Part shown: positions 36,303 to 45,556 of the stretch, one piece after another
How positions within the stretch are numbered: the stretch's first letter is position 1
Layout of the letters: every line of letters starts with the position of its first letter
Assembly: GCA_963725155.1 (NCBI GenBank)
Contig: CAVRXU010000002.1
Span: forward strand, 744,001-808,000
Direction of reading: 5' to 3'
Origin: DATDAH01 sp963725155
Lineage (GTDB): Bacteria > Actinomycetota > Acidimicrobiia > Acidimicrobiales > DATDAH01
Length of the DNA stretch: 64,000 bases
Notes under the pieces: generated by a model
Databases searched by the model: none
What the model saw: only the letters and a program-made list of their open reading frames with translations
What the model was told of the DNA's origin: nothing
Position numbers and translations under genes: made by a program

Positions 36303-37392
36303 CGCCCCGGGTCGCCTCGACCTCCTCGGGGGCGTGGCGGACTACTCGGGGGCATTGGTGCTCGAGACGCCGACCCGGCTGGTGACCACCGTCGTCGCCG
36401 AGCCGGCCGATGCCCTGGTCGTGGGCCCCGCCCGCTTCGCCGACGACGAGTTGGTGAAGCTGGCCGGCCTGACCTATCCGGAGGTGCGGGACGCCCTCAC
36501 GCACCTTCCGAGGTGGACCCACTACCTCCTCGGTGTCGCCCTCGTCCTCGTCCGCCATGGGCTGATCGAACCGCCGAGTGTCGAGCTCTCGGTGTCCTCC
36601 GAGGTGCCCGTGTCGGTGGGCGTGTCGTCCAGTGCCGCCCTCGAGGTCGCCACCGCCCGGGCGCTGGGTGGCGATGGCATCGATTCGCTCCGGCTCGCCG
36701 CCGTCTGCCAGGAGGCCGAGAACCACGTGGTGGGGGCGCCCTGCGGGATCATGGACCAGGTCGTGGTCGCCATGGGCACGCCCGGCTCGATCCTGCCCAT
36801 CCTGTGCCGCCCGGCGTCGGTCCGCCCCCCGCTGGTGCTGCCGCCCGACGTCGAGGTGATCGGCTGGCCGACGGGCGCGGAGCACGACGTCAGCGGCCGG
36901 CCGTACGGCCGCGCCCGAGCCGCCGCCTTCATGGGCAAGCGCATGGTCGAGGACGCGCTGGAGGAGCAGTGGTCCTGGGTCAGCGAGCTCCCCCGGGCCG
37001 CGGTCGACGACCTCCCCGACGCGCTCGACGGGGATTCGTTCCTGGACCGGTTCGGGGCCACCGACGACGACGTGACCACCATCGACCCGACGGAGAGCTA
37101 TCCCATCCGGGCGGCTACCGCATTCGGCGTCGACGAGAACGCCCGGTCCGAGGCGGCCCTCGTCCACCTCGGCCGCGGGGAGGTCGGCGCCCTCGGCCCC
37201 CTGCTGGCCGCCAGCCAGGCCGGCTACGACGCCATGGGCCTCGGCCACCCGGCCTCCACGACCGTGGTCGAGGCTGCGCTCGCCCGCCCCGGCGTCCACG
37301 GCGCCCGTTCCAGCGGCGGCGGCTGCGGCGGCACGGTGGTGGTGCTGTGCGAGCGGGGCGCCCTCGACGACATCGACGGCCTCATCCGCTGA
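36283..37392 (+). CDS. GHMP-family sugar 1-kinase (galactokinase/L-arabinokinase-like)
   Basis: The 369-residue GHMP kinase starts with SAPGRLDLLGGVADYSGALV, where ordinary galactokinases read APGRVNLIGEHTDYN. The GGxADYSG form is known from plant L-arabinokinase/galacturonokinase-like proteins. The ATP loop PVSVGVSSSAALEVAT and the C-terminal SSGGGCGGTVVVL are clear. It should phosphorylate a sugar at C1 to feed the uridylyltransferase two genes upstream. Galactose is the first guess; L-arabinose or galacturonic acid are alternatives. It overlaps the phosphatase gene by 20 bases and ends the four-gene operon. Confidence 0.85.
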   Translation: MSIVRGSAPGRLDLLGGVADYSGALVLETPTRLVTTVVAEPADALVVGPARFADDELVKLAGLTYPEVRDALTHLPRWTHYLLGVALVLVRHGLIEPPSVELSVSSEVPVSVGVSSSAALEVATARALGGDGIDSLRLAAVCQEAENHVVGAPCGIMDQVVVAMGTPGSILPILCRPASVRPPLVLPPDVEVIGWPTGAEHDVSGRPYGRARAAAFMGKRMVEDALEEQWSWVSELPRAAVDDLPDALDGDSFLDRFGATDDDVTTIDPTESYPIRAATAFGVDENARSEAALVHLGRGEVGALGPLLAASQAGYDAMGLGHPASTTVVEAALARPGVHGARSSGGGCGGTVVVLCERGALDDIDGLIR

Positions 37393-37401
37393 CCGAAGTC
37401 C

Positions 37402-37453
37402 CGTTCTGGCACCTGGATCTTGTGACCCACCACAAGATCCAGGTGCCAGAACG
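37402..37453. terminator. Long perfect hairpin after the sugar kinase gene
   Basis: Two perfect 23-base arms (37402-37424 and 37431-37453, starting CGTTCTGGCACCTGG) flank a 6-base loop ACCCAC. It stands 10 bases after the kinase stop, between convergent operons. It could terminate both directions, although no T-run follows. The arm sequence is closely related to the palindrome at 49136 and shares TTCTGGC with that at 6819. Confidence 0.75.
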
Positions 37454-37815
37454 ATGGGTGCGGCGGGGTCAGGTGGGGGGTGGGGCGGTGCTCGCGGCAC
37501 GACGAGCTCAGGAGCAACCATCACGTGGCGCTGGGCGGGGCCACCGTCAACCATGGCGAGAAGGAGCTCCACCCCGCGGCGCCCCACTTCGCCGAGGTCC
37601 TGGCGGACGGTCGTGAGCGGCGGAAAAAGATAGTGCCAGAACGATGGGTGCGGCGGGGTCAGGTGGGGGGTGGGGCGGTGCTCGCGCGCACGACGAGCTC
37701 AGGAGCGACCATCACGTGGCGCTGGGCGGGGCCACCGTCAACCATGGCGAGGAGGAGCTCCACCCCGCGTCGCCCCACTTCGCCGAGGTCCTGGCGGACG
37801 GTCGTGAGCGGCGGC
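37443..37815. repeat. ~180-bp direct duplication of the LacI gene 3' end
   Basis: Bases 37443-37623 are repeated at about 37633-37815 with roughly five differences, separated by AAAAAGATA. Copy two is the coding end of the LacI gene plus its downstream flank, including the right end of the hairpin arm (GTGCCAGAACG). Copy one is an orphan. The low divergence suggests a recent tandem duplication. Confidence 0.9.
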
Positions 37816-38663
37816 ACCAGGTAGGCCGCCTCGGGGATGTCGTCGTAGCCGACCACGCTCACGTCGTCGGGCACCGAGCGGCCGTGCTCGTGGAGCGCCC
37901 GCAGGATCCCCAGCGCGGTCTGGTCGTTGGCCGCGAAGACGGCGGTCACCGTCGGGTCCTGGGCCAGCTGGGTGCCGGCGGCATAGCCGCCCTGAGCGGT
38001 CCAGTCGCCCTCAACGAAGCGTCCCGGCGGGGCACGATGGGCCGCGAGCGTCTCCGCCCACGCCCGCTGCCGTTCCGTGGCGTCGATCCAGTCGGCGGGT
38101 CCGCTGACGTGGTGCACGGTCCGATGGCCGAGCCCGAGCAGGTGAGCCGTAGCCATGCGGGCCCCGGCTTCCTGGTCGATCGTCACGGTTGACGTCCGGA
38201 CCGAGGGATCACCGCCGACCACGACGAGCGGGAGATCGGCGTCGAGGCCGGCGACCGCCTCGATCACTGGCCGTACGGGGGCGATGACGATGACGCCCTC
38301 GACGTGGGCGGCGCGCAGGTGGTCCAGCGTCGCGTCGATCTCGTCGGCGCCCGGCGCCATCGTCACGAAGCTGAGGACGTGGCCGGCACCCCTCGCCGCG
38401 GCCTCGATCCCGTAGAGCATGTGGGAGGGCCCGAACTGCTGGGTCTCGACCGCGATCACGCCGAGTGTCCTCGACCGGCCGCCGGCGAGGACGCGGGCCG
38501 CGGGGTTGGCTCGATACCCGAGGGCGGCGACGGCCTCCTCGACCCGCTGGCGCGTCGCCTCCGCGACACCCGGGAACCCGTTGAGGACCCGCGAGACGGT
38601 CATCACCGAGACCCCTGCCCGCCCCGCCACATCGGCCATCACCGGCCGGCGCCCTGGATCCAC
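37659..38663 (-). CDS. LacI-family transcriptional regulator
   Basis: The 334-residue protein has the LacI helix-turn-helix and hinge (MADVAGRAGVSVMTVSRVLN, then YRANPAARVLAGGRSRTLGV), then a periplasmic-binding-like sensor domain. The sensor has GVIVIAP, VDIxxEAG-type VTIDQEAG, VFAANDQTALGIL and VVGYDDIPEA. Such proteins bind even palindromes with a central CG, matching the TAGCGCTA sites before the PhyH, xylA and GH2 genes. It converges on the galactose operon. Its 3' end is duplicated downstream. The ligand is unknown; xylose, galactose or a disaccharide would fit the sites. Confidence 0.9.
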   Translation of the reverse strand: MDPGRRPVMADVAGRAGVSVMTVSRVLNGFPGVAEATRQRVEEAVAALGYRANPAARVLAGGRSRTLGVIAVETQQFGPSHMLYGIEAAARGAGHVLSFVTMAPGADEIDATLDHLRAAHVEGVIVIAPVRPVIEAVAGLDADLPLVVVGGDPSVRTSTVTIDQEAGARMATAHLLGLGHRTVHHVSGPADWIDATERQRAWAETLAAHRAPPGRFVEGDWTAQGGYAAGTQLAQDPTVTAVFAANDQTALGILRALHEHGRSVPDDVSVVGYDDIPEAAYLVPPLTTVRQDLGEVGRRGVELLLAMVDGGPAQRHVMVAPELVVRASTAPPPT

Positions 38664-38772
38664 CGTCCCAACCTACGGGGCGCGCTGGCCCGCCGGATCA
38701 GGCGTCGACCCGCTCACCCGCACTCGGGACCGAGGCCGTCACGCCGCGCCTTCTCGAGCCGCTCGTCGGCAG

Positions 38773-39973
38773 TCAGCGGACGATGATGGGCATGGACTCC
38801 CAGCCTCGGACGGTGGAGGTCGCGGACAGCTCGGCGTGCCCGTAGGTCGACGTCCCACTCGGGGAACCGGGACAGGAGCTCGTCGAGGGCGACGCGGCCT
38901 TCGAGCCGGGCCAGGTTGGCGCCGAGGCAGTAGTGGAGCCCGTAGCCGAAGGTGAGGTGCTGGCCGTCCTGGCGGTGGATGTCGAACTCGTCCGGGCGCT
39001 CGTAGCGGCGCTCGTCGCGGTTGGCGGCGCCGACGAGCAGGAGGATGGCGCTGCCCGCTGGGACCGTCGTCCCGTGGTACTCCACGTCGCGGGCGACGTA
39101 GCGGGCGACATGGGGCCCGGTCGGCTCGAACCGGAGCGTCTCGTCGATGGCCGCGGGGATCAGCGAGCGGTCCTCGACCAGGTCCCGGCGCTGGTCGGGG
39201 TGCTCGGCCAGCACCTTGGCCAGCCAGCCGATCAACCGGCCGGTGGTCTCGTTGCCGGCCCCGGCGAGCACCTGCGTGTACGTGAGGACCTCGGTGCGGG
39301 TGAGGGTGCGGACCGTCCCGGTCTCGTCGTCGAACTCGGCGTTCAACAGCGCGGTCATGAGGTCGTCGGAGGGGTGCTTCGACCGCCACTCGACGTACTC
39401 GGCGAACATGTCGCCGTTGGCGATCGCGTCCTGCTCGAGCTCCATCGGCTGGCCGGCCTCGGTGCGCAGAAATGCGTCGGACTTGTCCCGCACGGCGGTC
39501 TGGTCGGACTCGGGGATGCCGAGCAGCATCCCGATGACCCGCATCGGCATGACGACGCCGAGCTCGGCGACGATGTCGAACCGGTCGGTGCCGACCAGCG
39601 GGTCGAGGCAGCTGGCGCAGAACGCCCGCACCTGGTCCTCCAGGGCGGCCATCCGCTTCGGGGTGAACACCCGGGACATGAGGCCGCGGTGCATCGTGTG
39701 CAGGGGCGGGTCCTCGAACAGCACGACCCCGGGGGGCAGCTCCATCCCGGACTGCACGATCTCGAGGATGTCGCCCCGGGCGCTCGAGAAGGTCTCCCAG
39801 TTCACCAGCGCCTTCTCGACCTCGGCGTGGCGGGAGAGGGCCCAGACGTCGAAGCGCTCGTTGTGGTAGATCGGCGCCTCGTCCCGGAGGCGCTTGAACG
39901 TGGGATAGGGGTCGGCGTTGATGGCGGCGTCGTACGGGTCGTAGTACACGTCGCTGTCGTGGACGATGGCCAT
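38773..39973 (-). CDS. Cytochrome P450 (one frameshift near 38850)
   Basis: This is a soluble bacterial P450 of about 399 residues. The I-helix AGAGNETTGRLIGW, ExxR in DETLR and the heme loop FGYGLHYCLGANLARLEG are present. The frame shifts by one base near 38850, after FPEWDVD, and the correct end is YGHAELSATSTVRGWESMPI. The start ATG at 39973 gives AIVHDSDVYYDPYDAAINAD. The same VYYDPYD opening is shared with the P450 at 59.8 kb, and YYDPYD with the one at 54.4 kb, so the three are recent paralogs. Electron partners are not encoded here. Substrate unknown; relatives hydroxylate steroids, terpenoids or aromatics. Confidence 0.88.
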
Positions 39974-40049
39974 CGGTGCTCCAGTCAATGCTGTGCGACT
40001 GCTTAGCATCGAGCAGCTTCGGATGGCAAGGTAGTGCCATGGTGCAGCC

Positions 40050-40723
40050 ATGACCGGACCCACCACGGACGTCTGGGCCGTGATGTCGACGGCGCGGACG
40101 ATCCGCCGATTCACCGATGAGCCCGTCGACGACGCCACCCTTGCCCGCTGCCTCCAAGCCGCGACCTGGGCGCCATCCGGCGCCAACGCGCAGGCCTGGC
40201 GCTTCGTCGTCCTCCGGTCGCCGGAGATGCGTGCCGTCGTGGCGACGACAGCCGCGCACGCCTTGGAGGTGATCGAGCCGGTCTACGGCATGACCCGTCC
40301 CGCCGACGACGACCACAGTCGACGAGCCCGCACCTATCGCGCCACCTACGAGCTCCACGACCGGGCCGGTGAGTTCACGTCCGTGTTGTTCACCCAGCAG
40401 CACTTCCCGACCGCCTCCGAGCTGCTCCTCGGGGGCTCGATCTTCCCGGCGATGCAGAACTTCCTGCTCGCCGCCCGGGCCCTCGGCCTGGGGGCGTGCC
40501 TCACCAGCTGGGCCTCCTACGGCGGCGAGCAACTGCTCCGCGATGCCGTCGGGGTGCCCGACGACTGGATGCTCGCCGGCCACGTCGTCGTGGGCTGGCC
40601 CCGGGGCAATCACGGACCGGTCCGCCGCCACCCCGTCGCGGATGTCGCCTTCCTCGACCACTGGGACACCCCTGCGAACGACATCGCCGGTGTCGGCCCG
40701 GCGCCGACCGCCGCCCTGACTGA
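40050..40723 (+). CDS. Nitroreductase-family protein (3' end uncertain)
   Basis: The N-terminal ~215 residues are an FMN nitroreductase: STARTIRRFTDEPVDDATL, APSGANAQAWRFVVL, SIFPAMQNFLLAARALGLGACLT and MLAGHVVVGWPRG. The enzyme would reduce nitro groups, quinones or flavin-linked substrates with NAD(P)H. The frame stays open to 41285, deep inside the next gene and antisense-like in composition, so the true stop is probably near 40717-40743 and masked by an indel. I give 40723 as an approximate end. It is divergent from the P450 gene across 76 bases. Confidence 0.8.
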
Positions 40724-40773
40724 TGAAGGACCGGATCCCGTGAGCCGGCATCGGCGGACTGTGGGACGTCCCG

Positions 40774-41769
40774 GTGCTGGTCGCCCCCATGGCGGGCGGA
40801 CCGACCACCCCCGAGCTCGTCGCCGCGGGCTGCGATTCCGGCGGCTTCGCGTTCGTCGCGGGGGCGTATCGATCTGCTGGACAGGTCGAGGAGGACATCC
40901 GCGCCTTGCGAGGGCTGACATCGCAGCCCTTCGGCGTCAACGTCTTCTGCCCCGGACCGCGCACCTCCGAGGTCGAGGCGGTGCAGCGCTATGTCGACGA
41001 GCTCGCCCCCGAAGCAGCCCGGCTCGGCGTCGAGCTGGGCCGACCGACCTGGGACGACGACGACTGGCAGGCCAAGGTCGCCTTGCTGATCGAGACTGCG
41101 CCGGCGGTCTCCAGCTTCGCCTTCGGGTGCCCGGAGACCGCCACGATCTCCGCGTTGCAGCGGAGCGGCAGCCTGGTCATGGTCACCGTCACGAACGCCG
41201 ACGAGGCGTCACTGGCGGTCGAACGGGGCGTGGATGTGCTGTGCGCTCAAGGAATCGAGGCAGGAGCGCACCGAGGCACCTTTGACGACACCGCCGCAGA
41301 CGCCGAGCTGACCCTCGTCGACCTGGTCGCGGCGATCGTCAGTCGCCATCGTGTGCCGATCGTGGCGGCCGGCGGCATCTCGACTCCGGCCCGTGTCGAA
41401 GCCGCAGTTCGCGCCGGTGCCGTTGCCGTCCAGGCCGGCACGGCCTTCCTCCGGGCCGACGAGTCCGGAGCCGGCGCGGTCCACCAGGCGGCGCTGGTCG
41501 ACCCACGGTTCTCCACCACGGCGATGACCCGCGCCTTCACGGGGCGACGCGCCCGCGGTCTCGTGAACGCGTTCCTGCGCCGGCACCCCGAAGCGCCATC
41601 GGCCTTCCCGGAGATCCACCACGTGACCCGCCCCCTTCGCGTGGCGGCCACGCGACTGGGCGACGCCGACTCGGTGAACCTCTGGGCTGGCACCGGTCAC
41701 CGGCACGCGCGAGCAGAACCGGCAGCCGCAATCGTCGACTGGCTCGCCAGCGGTGTCCCTTCCCTGTGA
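40774..41769 (+). CDS. Nitronate monooxygenase-family (NMO) FMN protein
   Basis: This 331-residue FMN TIM-barrel protein is of the nitronate monooxygenase/2-nitropropane dioxygenase family. Features are VLVAPMAGGPTTPELVAA at the start, GVNVFCPGP, DVLCAQGIEAGAHRG with the catalytic-site histidine, IVAAGGIS and AVQAGTAFL. The family start usually includes a few residues before PVLVAPM; the in-frame stop at 40741 limits it, so GTG 40774 or a nearby non-ATG codon is the start. It follows the nitroreductase, a natural pairing for nitro or nitronate compounds. Confidence 0.85.
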   Translation: MLVAPMAGGPTTPELVAAGCDSGGFAFVAGAYRSAGQVEEDIRALRGLTSQPFGVNVFCPGPRTSEVEAVQRYVDELAPEAARLGVELGRPTWDDDDWQAKVALLIETAPAVSSFAFGCPETATISALQRSGSLVMVTVTNADEASLAVERGVDVLCAQGIEAGAHRGTFDDTAADAELTLVDLVAAIVSRHRVPIVAAGGISTPARVEAAVRAGAVAVQAGTAFLRADESGAGAVHQAALVDPRFSTTAMTRAFTGRRARGLVNAFLRRHPEAPSAFPEIHHVTRPLRVAATRLGDADSVNLWAGTGHRHARAEPAAAIVDWLASGVPSL

Positions 41770-41870
41770 CCGGGAACCCCTGACCCCCCGGGGAAGGTGG
41801 GACAAGGCGCGAACCACCCGCTGTGGCGCCAGCTGGTCAGCCTCCTGGCTGAGGTCGAGGATGAGTCGAG

Positions 41871-43268
41871 CTAGAGCTTGAGATCGCCCGCGAGGGCGGT
41901 GAGCCCGGCGAGGCCGGGCTCGACGACCTCAGCCAGGCGGCCGGCGGCGGCGAGCACGTCGGGTTCGTCGCGTTGGGACGGCTCGATGCGAGCGGGGTTG
42001 AGGGCGCAGGCGTTGGCCCACTCGGCGATGTCCGGCTCGGCCATGTACGTGCGCATGGCGAGGGTCCCCCGGAGCTGCATCTCCGCCCATCGGGCGGCGC
42101 TGTCGGCGTAGGTGTTCGGCGGGCACAGCCGATTTCGCTCCCGATCGTCGTCGCGGGTCGCCTCCACGTAGCCGGCGAGCGCGGCGCAGAAGCACGGGAA
42201 GGCGACGCGGGTCGTCTGGATCCGGATCTTGTCCGGGCCCCAGAGCGGGACCAGGGGCGGGTACTGCAGCCCGGACGCTGCGCAGTGCACCACCAACGAG
42301 CCGGGCGGCAGGGGAACGACCCCCTGGTCGAGGACGATCTCGTCCTTGGCCACGTGCTTCACGTGGCCGAGGCGCACCACGTGCTCGATGGTGCGCAGCA
42401 ACTCGAGCTCCCAGGTGCCGAGCGTGGGTGTCTTGGCCATCGTGGGGACCACGCCCGTGTCGACCCGGAGCATCACGCCGGCGGCTTCGAGGCGGAGGAA
42501 CAGGTCGTCGAGCGACTCGGCTTCGGCGGCTGCGCTCATGATGTCCGCAGCCAGACCCATCGCCACCGCCGGGTCGGGCTGGACGAGGGCGCGGTTCAGC
42601 ATCCAGGGGTCACGGGACCGCACCCACACGATCCGGTCTGGCGGGACGCCGTTGGTGAGCAACCACACGATCGCGTCGGTCGCGGTCTTTCCGGCCCCGA
42701 CGATCACGAAGTGGGTCGGCGTCTCGGCGAGCTCCGCCAGCTCGTTGATCGGCACGACGTGGGCGCCGTCACCCACGCCGAACGGCGGGGGGGTCGTCAG
42801 CGGGATGGTGGGTGCGAGGTAGGTCGCGTCGACGAGACGCCGCCGAACCTCGACGCGCGTGGTCTCGCCCGTCACCCGGGACGTGACGAGCTGGGAGGTG
42901 CCGTCGGTGTGGTATTCGCTGCCGCTGAGGAAGCGGACACGGCCAGAACCCACAAAGCGGCGATCGAGGATCTGGTCGAAGTAGCTCTGGACCTCCGACC
43001 GACGAGCGCGCTCCTGGAGGCCCGCTTCCGGCCCGCCGTGCTGCACCTGACCGGTGCCGAGCACCGTCGACGCGACGCCGTAGAACATCGACGCCTGGTG
43101 GAGCCGGACGAACGGATAGGCGTCCTGCCAATGGCCGCCCGGCGCAGGCCGACGGTCGACGAGCGTGACGTGAACGTCGGCGTGGTCGATCAGGGCGTCG
43201 GTGAAGGCCATGCCCATCGCGCCGGCACCCACCACGAGGTAGTCGGTCTCCGACGAGCAAAGCGCCAT
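41871..43268 (-). CDS. FAD/NAD(P)-binding oxidoreductase (flavin monooxygenase-like)
   Basis: The 465-residue protein begins with an FAD-binding Rossmann motif TDYLVVGAGAMGMAFTDALI and LVDRRPAPGGHWQDAYPFVRLH, and has a second dinucleotide motif in HFVIVGAGKTATDAI. This two-motif plan is seen in class B flavin monooxygenases and related NAD(P)-binding proteins, but I do not see a clear FxGxxxHxxxW fingerprint. It converges on the NMO gene. Its N-terminus is at an ATG at 43268. Substrate unknown. Confidence 0.78.
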   Translation of the reverse strand: MALCSSETDYLVVGAGAMGMAFTDALIDHADVHVTLVDRRPAPGGHWQDAYPFVRLHQASMFYGVASTVLGTGQVQHGGPEAGLQERARRSEVQSYFDQILDRRFVGSGRVRFLSGSEYHTDGTSQLVTSRVTGETTRVEVRRRLVDATYLAPTIPLTTPPPFGVGDGAHVVPINELAELAETPTHFVIVGAGKTATDAIVWLLTNGVPPDRIVWVRSRDPWMLNRALVQPDPAVAMGLAADIMSAAAEAESLDDLFLRLEAAGVMLRVDTGVVPTMAKTPTLGTWELELLRTIEHVVRLGHVKHVAKDEIVLDQGVVPLPPGSLVVHCAASGLQYPPLVPLWGPDKIRIQTTRVAFPCFCAALAGYVEATRDDDRERNRLCPPNTYADSAARWAEMQLRGTLAMRTYMAEPDIAEWANACALNPARIEPSQRDEPDVLAAAGRLAEVVEPGLAGLTALAGDLKL

Positions 43269-43445
43269 GGTGCGAGGACCCCAGTCCGTGGACGAGCTGA
43301 CGACCAGACAGTACGAGGCGGGAAGTACCTTCGGCCTCGGGTGGACCAGCGGAGGGCCCGCGACCTGGTGCGGTCCGGTGAGGCGATCATGGCGCCGCGC
43401 TCGACCCCAACGCTGCCGTCGCCGGGTGAGGTGTCCCGCTGGGAG

Positions 43446-43844
43446 CTATTCGCCGGGAACGAACAGGCAGAACGGGTGACCAGCAGGGTCCAGCATCACG
43501 CGAAGCCCGCGGGGATCTCGGTTCGGTGGCCGATACGGCGCTTGGCGGCCCCCGGCCCGCACTACGAGGTCGGCGGCAGCCTCGACATCGTTCACGAGGA
43601 TCTCGAAGTGCAGCATCTTCATCTGCTTGCCAGGTTCCTCTGGCCAGGTCGGGGACTCGTAGTGGTTGTCGGCCTGAAAGTTCAGGCCGACGCCGCCGTT
43701 CGGATCTCGCATCTGCACCCAGCCGGCACCGTCGCGCGCATTGATCTCCCAGCCGAACAAGTCGGCGTAGAACGCCGCCAACGCTTCGGCATCCGAGCAG
43801 TCGAGCGTGACGGTGGTCCAGACGATCGATGGCTTGTTCCCCAT
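43446..43844 (-). CDS. VOC-family (glyoxalase/dioxygenase fold) protein
   Basis: This 132-residue protein shows two beta-alpha-beta-beta-beta units of the vicinal oxygen chelate fold: SIVWTTVTLDCSDAEALAAFY, LFGWEI, then MLHFEILVNDVEAAADLVVRAGG and VMLDPAGHPFCLFVPGE. Members include glyoxalases, extradiol dioxygenases and resistance proteins. I start it at MGNKPSIVW (43844); an upstream in-frame start adds 18 non-homologous residues. The 177 bases between its stop and the FAD gene hold nothing that I recognise. Confidence 0.82.
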   Translation of the reverse strand: MGNKPSIVWTTVTLDCSDAEALAAFYADLFGWEINARDGAGWVQMRDPNGGVGLNFQADNHYESPTWPEEPGKQMKMLHFEILVNDVEAAADLVVRAGGRQAPYRPPNRDPRGLRVMLDPAGHPFCLFVPGE

Positions 43845-43967
43845 CCGCGAATCATTGCCCGAGCGGCCGGCCGCCGCCCGGCTGCTGGACGAGGTCACCG
43901 GGGCGCAGATCGAAGCCGCGTGCGAACCGCTGGCTTCGGGCGATGAACCCGGCGAGGTGAGCTGAAC

Positions 43968-44254
43968 TCAGAAGCCGCTGAGGATCACGACGTCGGTGTC
44001 GGCGGCGGCCTGCCGGAGGGGGATCGCCGCCTGGTAGGCGTCGGACTCGTACCAGGCCTTCGCGGCGTCGACGGACTCGAACTCGAGGACGACGGTCTGG
44101 GTGGCCGGCCACTCGCCTTCCAGGACCTCCGGCTGCTGGTCGACGGCCAAGGGCTTGGGTCCGCCGCCGCGGCCTTGGCGGCCGCTTCGCTGTAGGCCTT
44201 CATCGCGTCGCGGTCGTGGATGGTCTCGGTGAAGATCATGTAGCCCTTGGGCAT
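43968..44254 (-). CDS. DUF1330-family small protein (one frameshift near 44160)
   Basis: A protein of about 95 residues with the DUF1330 pattern: KGYMIFTETIHDRDAMKAYS at the start, then PEVLEGEWPATQTVVLEFES, AKAWYESDAYQAAIPLRQAA and a C-terminal DVVILSGF. The first and second halves are in different frames, with a one-base change near 44160. Family members are dimeric ferredoxin-like-fold proteins of unknown role. It lies just upstream of the VOC gene on the same strand and after the GH1 gene. Confidence 0.8.
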
Positions 44255-44279
44255 CGCTCGTCTTGCTCCTTGTCGTCGA

Positions 44280-45515
44280 TCAGATCACGGCGTTGGCCCG
44301 GGCGACCTCGCCCAGCCAGCGGGCGGACGGCTTGACGGTGCGCGCGAACGTCTCGCGGTCGAAGGCGACCAGGCCGAAGGTCTTGGCGAAACCCGCCGTC
44401 CACTCGAAGTTGTCGAGGAAGGTCCAGTGCAGGTACCCGCGCACGTCGAGGCCGTCGTCGATGCAGCGGGCCAGCCCCTCCAGGGCGCCCCGGGTGTAGG
44501 CGATGCGGGCTTCGTCGTCGTCGGTGGCCATGCCGTTCTCGGTCACCACGACGGGTACGCGGGCGTGCTCGGCGGCCATCCGCACGGTGTGCTCGAGAGC
44601 CTCGGGGTAGACCTCCCATCCGGTCTGCATGGTGGGGACCCCATCGGGCGAGTCGATCTTTCCGTCGGGTCCGATCCGCTCCCGGGTGTAGGTCTGGACG
44701 CCGACGAAGTCGTCGTCGCGGGACACCTCCAGCCAGTCGAGGCTCGCCCCCTGCCGGGCCTGCTCCCACCGGGCCTCGCCCCCCTCGGCGGGCTGGAGGT
44801 CGACCAGGGCCAGGGTCCAGCCCACCTTGGCGTCACCGGGGCCGGACTTGATCGCCTCCACCGCCCGGCGGTGGATGGCGGCCATCTGCTCGATGCCCGC
44901 GCCGACCAGGCCCATGCGATACCGAGCGGGATCGAAGCCGCCGACGCCGGCCGGCGCCGGCGCCTCGGGTTCCTCAACCGGCGCTCGTTCGCCTACGCCC
45001 ATCGGGATGGCGCCGGTCTGCTGCATCAGGTCCAGGACGTTGGGCTCGTTGAGCGTGGCCACCCAGGGCAGGAGGTCGCCGAGATGCTCGGTCACCCGCT
45101 CGGCGTAGCGGCCGAACCGGTCGGGGGCGTCGGCGGCAGCCCAGCCCCCGGCGCCGGCGAACCACCTCGGCGTGGTGAAGTGGCAGTAGGTCACGACGGG
45201 GGTGACCCCGTGCTCCAGGCACGTGCCCACCATCCGGCGGTAGTGGTCGAGGGCGGCACGGGAGAAGGCGCCGGGCTCGGGCTCGATCCGGGACCACTCG
45301 ACCGAGAACCGGTAGGCGTTGAGTCCCAGCTCGGCCAGCGTGGCGATGTCCTCGCCGTATCGGTGGTAGTGGTCACAGGCGTCCAGCGACGGCTCGACGA
45401 ACTGCGAGCCCTCGGCCCACTCGAGGGGCCACAGGTCGGCGTTCACGTTGCCGCCCTCGACTTGGTGCCCGGCCGTGGACGAGCCCCACAGGAAGGCGTC
45501 GGGGAACGTGGTCAT
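44280..45515 (-). CDS. Beta-glucosidase, GH1
   Basis: This 411-residue GH1 TIM-barrel retaining glycosidase opens with FPDAFLWGSSTAGHQVEGGN. The acid/base Glu is in ATLNEPNVLD (near residue 156) and the nucleophile Glu in VVVTENGMAT (near 322). YRFSVEWSRIEP is also typical. I chose the ATG at 45515 (MTTFPDAFLWG), where family homology starts; the frame is open further up but only by chance. No signal peptide, so it probably hydrolyses imported beta-glucosides. It follows the epimerase gene by about 41 bases on the same strand. Confidence 0.92.
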   Translation of the reverse strand: MTTFPDAFLWGSSTAGHQVEGGNVNADLWPLEWAEGSQFVEPSLDACDHYHRYGEDIATLAELGLNAYRFSVEWSRIEPEPGAFSRAALDHYRRMVGTCLEHGVTPVVTYCHFTTPRWFAGAGGWAAADAPDRFGRYAERVTEHLGDLLPWVATLNEPNVLDLMQQTGAIPMGVGERAPVEEPEAPAPAGVGGFDPARYRMGLVGAGIEQMAAIHRRAVEAIKSGPGDAKVGWTLALVDLQPAEGGEARWEQARQGASLDWLEVSRDDDFVGVQTYTRERIGPDGKIDSPDGVPTMQTGWEVYPEALEHTVRMAAEHARVPVVVTENGMATDDDEARIAYTRGALEGLARCIDDGLDVRGYLHWTFLDNFEWTAGFAKTFGLVAFDRETFARTVKPSARWLGEVARANAVI

Positions 45516-45556
45516 GGCGGGGTGCTCCGGGTCGGTCGGTCGAGTGCAGAACCAAG

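Noticed and set aside
37443..37815. CRISPR or tandem-array interpretation of the repeats near 37.5 kb
   Set aside because: There are only two copies, of ~180 bp and with coding content, so they are a segmental duplication and not an array.
40050..41285. Nitroreductase extended to 411 residues
   Set aside because: The last ~190 residues are an out-of-frame reading of the NMO gene, with no nitroreductase similarity. A normal family member ends near residue 220.
41797..41874. Short plus-strand frame GQGANHPLWRQLVSLLAEVE ending at 41874
   Set aside because: It has a protein-like composition and may be a gene tail, but it is only 25 codons, overlaps the end of the FAD gene and matches nothing that I know.
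43860..43965. Plus-strand tail RPAAARLLDEVTGAQIEAAC between the VOC and DUF1330 genes
   Set aside because: It reads like a C-terminus, but has no start, no family match and only ~35 codons, so it is not reported as a gene.
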